Origin: Pyramidobacter sp.
Lineage (GTDB): Bacteria; Synergistota; Synergistia; Synergistales; Dethiosulfovibrionaceae
Length of the DNA stretch: 8,079 nucleotides
Direction: 5' to 3'
Assembly: GCA_016286835.1 (NCBI GenBank)
Contig: JAEEUD010000070.1
Location: 1 to 8,079 of the forward strand
This document shows, piece by piece, positions 4,812-8,079 of the stretch. Made by a program: the position numbers and the translations under genes. The number at the start of each line of letters is the position of its first letter. Within the stretch, counting starts at the first letter, position 1. The notes beneath the pieces are model-generated. The model was not told the DNA's origin, did not search any database, and saw nothing but the letters and a program-made list of their open reading frames with translations.

Positions 4812-6974
4812 CTACAGCGAGCGTTTTTCCTCGACGAGTTCATACACTTCGACAACGTCGCCCTCGTGGAAATCCTGATAATTGACGAACGTCATACCGC
4901 ACTCGAAGCCCTCACGGACCTCGCTGGCCTCGTCCTTCTCGCGGTGCAATGAGGCGACCGAGCCGTCCCAAATGATAACACCGTCGCGGATCAGGCGTAC
5001 CTTGCTGTTGCGCTTGACGCTGCCCTTCATGACGCGGCATCCGGCAATCTTGCCGACTTTAGGAGCCTTGAAGATCTTACGGATCTCGACCTCGCCCAGT
5101 TTGTTTTCACGGATCTCAGGCTTGAGGAGACCTTCCATAGCGGCTTTGACGTCGTCGATGATCTCATAGATGATGCTGTACAGACGGATCTGGACTTTTT
5201 CCTTCTCGGCCAGCTTCTGAGCGCTGTTCTCGGGCCTCACGTTGAAGCCTACGACGATCGCGTTTGAAGCCGTGGCAAGCATGATATCCGACTCGGAGAT
5301 GCGGCCGACAGCGGCGTGAACAATGTTGACGCCGACTTCCCCGGTAGCCAGCTTTTCCAGAGAACCGACAATGGCTTCGATCGTGCCTTGAACGTCGCAT
5401 TTGATGACGAGGTTGAGCACTGGCTTTTCGCCTTCCTGCACCTGGCTGTACAGATCTTCGAGAGTCATGCGCTTGACGGTGGCGTTGTTCTGGCTCTCGC
5501 GGCGTTCAGCCTCGAGCGCGGAGAAATAATCACGGGCTTCCTTTTCGGAATCGATCTCGCGGAAATGCTCGCCAGGCTGAGGGACGCCCGTCAGGCCTAA
5601 AAGTTCGACAGCCGTGCTCGGACCGGCTTCCTTCACCTGTTTTCCGGTGTCGTTGAGCATGGCGCGAACCTTGCCCCAGCAGCTGTCAAAGAGGATCAGA
5701 TCGCCAGTGCGCAACGTGCCCTGCTGCACGATGACAGAGGCCATCGGGCCGCGGCCTTTGTCGAGACGCGCTTCGATGACGACACCCTCGGGCGACACGG
5801 TGGGATCCGCTTTCAACTCGGCCATTTCGGCAACGAGCGAGATCATTTCCAGCAGCGTGTCGATATTCTTGCCGGTCTTGGCGGAAATCTCCACCATCAC
5901 GGTGTCACCGCCCCACGCTTCAGCAACAAGGCCGTAACCGCTGAGTTCCTGCATGACCTGCTGGGGATTGGCGGCAGGCTTGTCACACTTGTTGATGGCG
6001 ACGATGATCGGCACTTCGGCAGCTTTAGCGTGATTGATGGCCTCGATGGTCTGAGGCATAACGCCGTCGTCAGCAGCGACGACGAGCACCGCAATGTCTG
6101 TACACTGTGCGCCGCGGGCGCGCATCGAGGTGAACGCTTCATGGCCGGGCGTGTCGAGGAAGACGATGTCCTTGCCGTTGTAGCTGATATGCGAGGCACC
6201 GATGTGCTGGGTGATGCCACCGGCCTCACGCGCTGTGACGTTTGTCTTGCGGATAGCGTCGAGCAGCGACGTCTTGCCGTGATCGACGTGTCCCATAACG
6301 GTGACGATCGGCGAGCGGGGCTGGAGGTGAGTTCCGCGCAGCGGTGATTTGCCCGTCTGTTTGCCCTTTTCTTCCTGAACAGGTTTTGCTGCCACTTCGT
6401 CCCAATCGATATCAGCGTTGCAGGCATCAGCAAGGATGAGCAGCACATCGTCGTCAAGAGGAGCGTTAGCAGGGACCATCATACCGGCCCCCATCAGGTG
6501 CTTCACAGCCTGAGCAGGGGAAATGCCAAGAGCGTCGGCAAGGTCTTTTACGGTCCTGCCATGGGCGATCTTCACACTCTTTTTCTCTGTTTTTTTCTGA
6601 GGCGCAGGCTCAGGCTTGGGAGTGACGGACTCTTTGCCAACAGCAGGAGCTGGCGTCTTCACGTCTTTCACGGAAGGACGTTCTTCCTTCTTGGGTTCAG
6701 TTTTAGGCTGAGGTTTGGGCTCCGTTTTGGGTTCTGCCTCAGGCTCAGGCTTGGGTTCAGGTTTCGGCTCGGCTTTCGGTTCAGTCTTTGGTTCAGCCTC
6801 AGAAGCAGTTTTTTTGTTCTTTTCCAACGCGTTTTCGATAACCTGGATCTCATCGTCGTTGATCGTGCTCATGTGTGATTTGACAGAGATCTTCAGCTCA
6901 GCCATCAGCGCCAGCAGATCCTTATTGTTGATCTCCAGCAGCTTCGCGAGTTCATAAACTCTCATTTTACTCAA
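4812..6974 (-). CDS. infB: Translation initiation factor IF-2
   Basis: IF2 is the GTPase that brings formyl-Met-tRNA to the 30S subunit and promotes subunit joining. From the preferred start it has 720 aa. An N-terminal IF2_N domain (about 1-50) begins MSKMRVYELAKLLEINNKD. A Pro/Lys/Glu linker contains 4-residue repeats (61-96). A second IF2_N-type segment follows (about 138-190, GRTVKDLADALGISPAQAVK). The G domain has G1 GHVDHGKT (228-235), a G2 block GGITQHIGA, G3 DTPGH (274-278), G4 NKCD (328-331) and G5 SAKTG (364-368). The beta-barrel domain II, domain III and the C-terminal C2 domain (to the VYELVEEKRSL end) follow and are complete. Three starts compete: ATG 6980 (only 2 nt from GGAGG), TTG 6974 (8 nt, ideal) and ATG 6965 (17 nt). 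TTG 6974 is chosen on spacing and on the M-S-K-x-R-V-Y-E-L-A-K family N-terminus. It overlaps the upstream gene's stop by 8 nt. Confidence 0.97.
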   Translation of the reverse strand: MSKMRVYELAKLLEINNKDLLALMAELKISVKSHMSTINDDEIQVIENALEKNKKTASEAEPKTEPKAEPKPEPKPEPEAEPKTEPKPQPKTEPKKEERPSVKDVKTPAPAVGKESVTPKPEPAPQKKTEKKSVKIAHGRTVKDLADALGISPAQAVKHLMGAGMMVPANAPLDDDVLLILADACNADIDWDEVAAKPVQEEKGKQTGKSPLRGTHLQPRSPIVTVMGHVDHGKTSLLDAIRKTNVTAREAGGITQHIGASHISYNGKDIVFLDTPGHEAFTSMRARGAQCTDIAVLVVAADDGVMPQTIEAINHAKAAEVPIIVAINKCDKPAANPQQVMQELSGYGLVAEAWGGDTVMVEISAKTGKNIDTLLEMISLVAEMAELKADPTVSPEGVVIEARLDKGRGPMASVIVQQGTLRTGDLILFDSCWGKVRAMLNDTGKQVKEAGPSTAVELLGLTGVPQPGEHFREIDSEKEARDYFSALEAERRESQNNATVKRMTLEDLYSQVQEGEKPVLNLVIKCDVQGTIEAIVGSLEKLATGEVGVNIVHAAVGRISESDIMLATASNAIVVGFNVRPENSAQKLAEKEKVQIRLYSIIYEIIDDVKAAMEGLLKPEIRENKLGEVEIRKIFKAPKVGKIAGCRVMKGSVKRNSKVRLIRDGVIIWDGSVASLHREKDEASEVREGFECGMTFVNYQDFHEGDVVEVYELVEEKRSL
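6687..6794 (-). repeat. 12-bp tandem repeat coding for EPKx units in the IF2 linker
   Basis: Nine consecutive 4-residue units are encoded: EPKT, EPKA, EPKP, EPKP, EPEA, EPKT, EPKP, QPKT, EPKK. Each corresponds to a 12-nt period on the DNA (108 bp). The units are diverged at synonymous positions, so this is an old or selected repeat rather than a fresh expansion. The segment is a charged, extended, probably unstructured linker between the two IF2_N-type regions. Linkers of this kind are common and variable in bacterial IF2. Confidence 0.85.
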
Positions 6975-7578
6975 CGGCATTTCCTCCTTCTTCGGGAAGC
7001 AGTTCTTCCAGTTTTTTCGCAAAGCCGCTTTTCGCCGGAAGCGCCGCGATCTGGGCCTGTCGCAGTCCAAGAAGGCGTCCGAGTTCCAGTCGGCTTACCT
7101 CTGTCATGATGCGCGGCGCCGTCCCTTTCAGGACCAGCGAACGCATCAGCGTTTCTGAATAATCACAGCTCAGCACGACAAGCAGCGTCTGGCCAGCCGT
7201 GATCGCATCAAGGACGCGATCCTGACCGATCAAAAGCTCGCCAGCGCGATGCGCCAGGCTTAACGTCGAACAGACTTCGTCGTTCAGCGCGTTTTCAGCC
7301 AGCGCAACAGATTCCTCATCTACATGAGCCAGTTCTTTAAGGCGCGTTCTGACCGCCTCCGGTATTTCGCATTTCAGAGATTTTTCCAGCAGGCGTTTTT
7401 TCAGACAAAGCGCCACGCACTGCGGCTCAGGGCAGACGTACGCGCCCCGCCCGGACAGACGTCCGGCTTCGTCGAGAGTTGCCTCACCTTCAGGCGTGCG
7501 CACGACGCGAAGCATTTCCCGCGGCGGACGCTCACGCTTGCAGGCGACGCAGGAACGGGGATTTCGCGATCGCCTCAA
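6967..7578 (-). CDS. YlxR (RnpM)-type RNA-binding domain fused to an L7Ae/YlxQ-type K-turn-binding domain
   Basis: This 203-aa protein joins two small RNA-binding modules that Bacillus and many relatives encode as adjacent genes, ylxR and ylxQ. Residues 1-85 form the YlxR/DUF448 domain: RSCVACKRERPPREMLRVVR, a D-E-A-G-R-L segment and the signature SGRGAYVC (42-49), with Cys pairs at 10/13 and 49/54. Residues about 103-190 resemble the L7Ae/L30e fold: STLSLAHRAGELLIGQDRVLDAI, VVLSCDYSETL, then LELGRLLGLRQAQIAAL. YlxR of Bacillus has been linked to RNase P RNA binding (RnpM), and YlxQ-like proteins bind K-turns; both roles here are inferred by family. The start is a TTG overlapping the nusA stop (TTGA), backed by GGAGG 7 nt upstream. 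The RSCVAC motif begins only a few residues in, so no upstream extension is needed. Similar fusions occur in other lineages such as Alphaproteobacteria. Confidence 0.9.
   Translation of the reverse strand: MRRSRNPRSCVACKRERPPREMLRVVRTPEGEATLDEAGRLSGRGAYVCPEPQCVALCLKKRLLEKSLKCEIPEAVRTRLKELAHVDEESVALAENALNDEVCSTLSLAHRAGELLIGQDRVLDAITAGQTLLVVLSCDYSETLMRSLVLKGTAPRIMTEVSRLELGRLLGLRQAQIAALPAKSGFAKKLEELLPEEGGNAVE
6983..6989 (-). promoter_or_regulatory. Ribosome binding site that decides the infB start
   Basis: AAGGAGG on the minus strand lies inside the 3' end of the ylxR-L7Ae gene. Its distance is 8 nt to TTG 6974, 2 nt to ATG 6980 and 17 nt to ATG 6965. Only the TTG falls in the usual 5-10 nt window, which is why it is preferred despite being a rarer codon. 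Confidence 0.65.
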
Positions 7579-8079
7579 ACCTCTGCCTCCGCTTTCGCCA
7601 TGTCCGAAGCACTTTCAGCGTTTTCAACCGCATTGATGTCGATCTTCCAGCCGGTCAGTCTCGCAGCAAGACGCACGTTCTGCCCCGCCTTACCGATCGC
7701 CAGCGAGAGCTGGTCGGCCGGTGCGTAGACTTTCGCCGTCTTCTCCTGGCCGGGGACCTCTTCCACGCTGATGACCTTGGCAGGCGAAAGGGCGTTTTTG
7801 ATGTATTCAAGAGGATCGGAACTCCAGATGATGATGTCGATCTTCTCACCGTTGAGTTCGCTGCTGATGTTCCTGATGCGCGTGCCGCTGCTGCCGACGC
7901 AAGCGCCAACCGGATCGACGTTGGGATCCTCCGTGGAAACGGCAACTTTTGCACGCGAACCGGCCTCGCGGGCAGTATTCTCGATTTTAACGGTTCCGTC
8001 GTGGATCTCAGGGATCTCCACTTCCAGCAACTTGCGCAGAAGACTGGGGTGCGTACGGGACACGAAGATCTTCTCGCCG
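7575..8079 (-). CDS. nusA: Transcription termination/antitermination factor NusA (C-terminal part; gene enters from the window edge)
   Basis: NusA binds RNA polymerase and nascent RNA and modulates pausing, intrinsic termination and antitermination. The visible 167 residues are open to the window edge in frame and begin G-E-K-I-F-V-S-R-T-H-P-S-L-L, the end of the S1 domain joining the KH region. Landmarks are EVEIPEIHDGTVKIENTAREAGSRAKVAV, the first KH signature DPVGACVGSSGTRIRNISSELNGEKIDI, NALSPAKV, and the second KH signature DQLSLAIGKAGQNVRLAARLTGWKIDI. The protein ends about 20 residues after KH2, in a short acidic tail, so it lacks the extra C-terminal repeats of Escherichia coli NusA. 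An internal GTG at 8063 is not the start; the N-terminal domain lies outside the window. Its stop overlaps the next gene's TTG start. Upstream one would expect rimP. Confidence 0.96.
   Translation of the reverse strand, partial: GEKIFVSRTHPSLLRKLLEVEIPEIHDGTVKIENTAREAGSRAKVAVSTEDPNVDPVGACVGSSGTRIRNISSELNGEKIDIIIWSSDPLEYIKNALSPAKVISVEEVPGQEKTAKVYAPADQLSLAIGKAGQNVRLAARLTGWKIDINAVENAESASDMAKAEAEV

Noticed and set aside
5897..6457. Alternative minus-strand frame of 186 codons inside infB
   Set aside because: It covers the IF2 G domain in another frame. The in-frame product has all GTPase motifs, while this one is Ser/Arg-rich without any motif.
7955..8063. GTG at 8063 as the start of a short separate gene
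   Set aside because: The frame is open to the window edge and the residues before it (G-E-K-I-F) continue the NusA S1/KH region, so this is an internal valine codon.

Overview
The window is one continuous block of minus-strand genes, read here from high to low coordinates. It is the widely conserved bacterial nusA-infB transcription/translation cluster: the 3' part of nusA, a fused ylxR/L7Ae-type RNA-binding gene, infB (IF2), rbfA, a DHH-family nrnA-type phosphoesterase, truB and ribF. After an intrinsic terminator come a fused citX-citG gene and the first codons of one more gene at the window edge.

The gene content and order fit an anaerobic bacterium of Firmicutes-like or Synergistota-like organisation. 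My best guess is a moderately GC-rich member of Synergistota. This rests on the fused YlxR-L7Ae protein, the infB and truB sequence style, and the presence of citrate-lyase maturation genes. It is recalled from family knowledge, not tested, and a Negativicutes relative is possible. No mobile element, tRNA, rRNA, CRISPR array or phage gene is visible, and there is no gene-free stretch longer than about 100 bases.

Layout: nusA (7575-8079, entering from the right edge) overlaps ylxR-L7Ae (6967-7578) by 4 nt. That gene overlaps infB (4812-6974). A spacer of about 100 bp with a strong GC-rich hairpin separates infB from rbfA (4306-4710). rbfA, nrnA (3378-4319), truB (2456-3385) and ribF (1536-2459) then overlap successively by 14, 8 and 4 nt, which is typical of a translationally coupled operon. 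Several starts are non-ATG (TTG or GTG), each supported by position or by a Shine-Dalgarno sequence.

The cluster works as a unit around RNA and ribosome function. NusA acts on elongation and termination; the YlxR-L7Ae protein binds RNA; IF2 delivers initiator tRNA; RbfA matures the 30S subunit; NrnA removes nanoRNA and pAp; TruB makes Psi55 in tRNA. RibF, which makes FMN and FAD, is a common passenger. citXG is a separate metabolic gene that makes and attaches the citrate lyase prosthetic group. About 100 bp hold a terminator, a candidate sigma-70-type promoter and a 14-codon mini-ORF ending in a TGATG overlap. This junction is the most interesting non-coding part of the window. I see no strong candidate for a wholly new system here.
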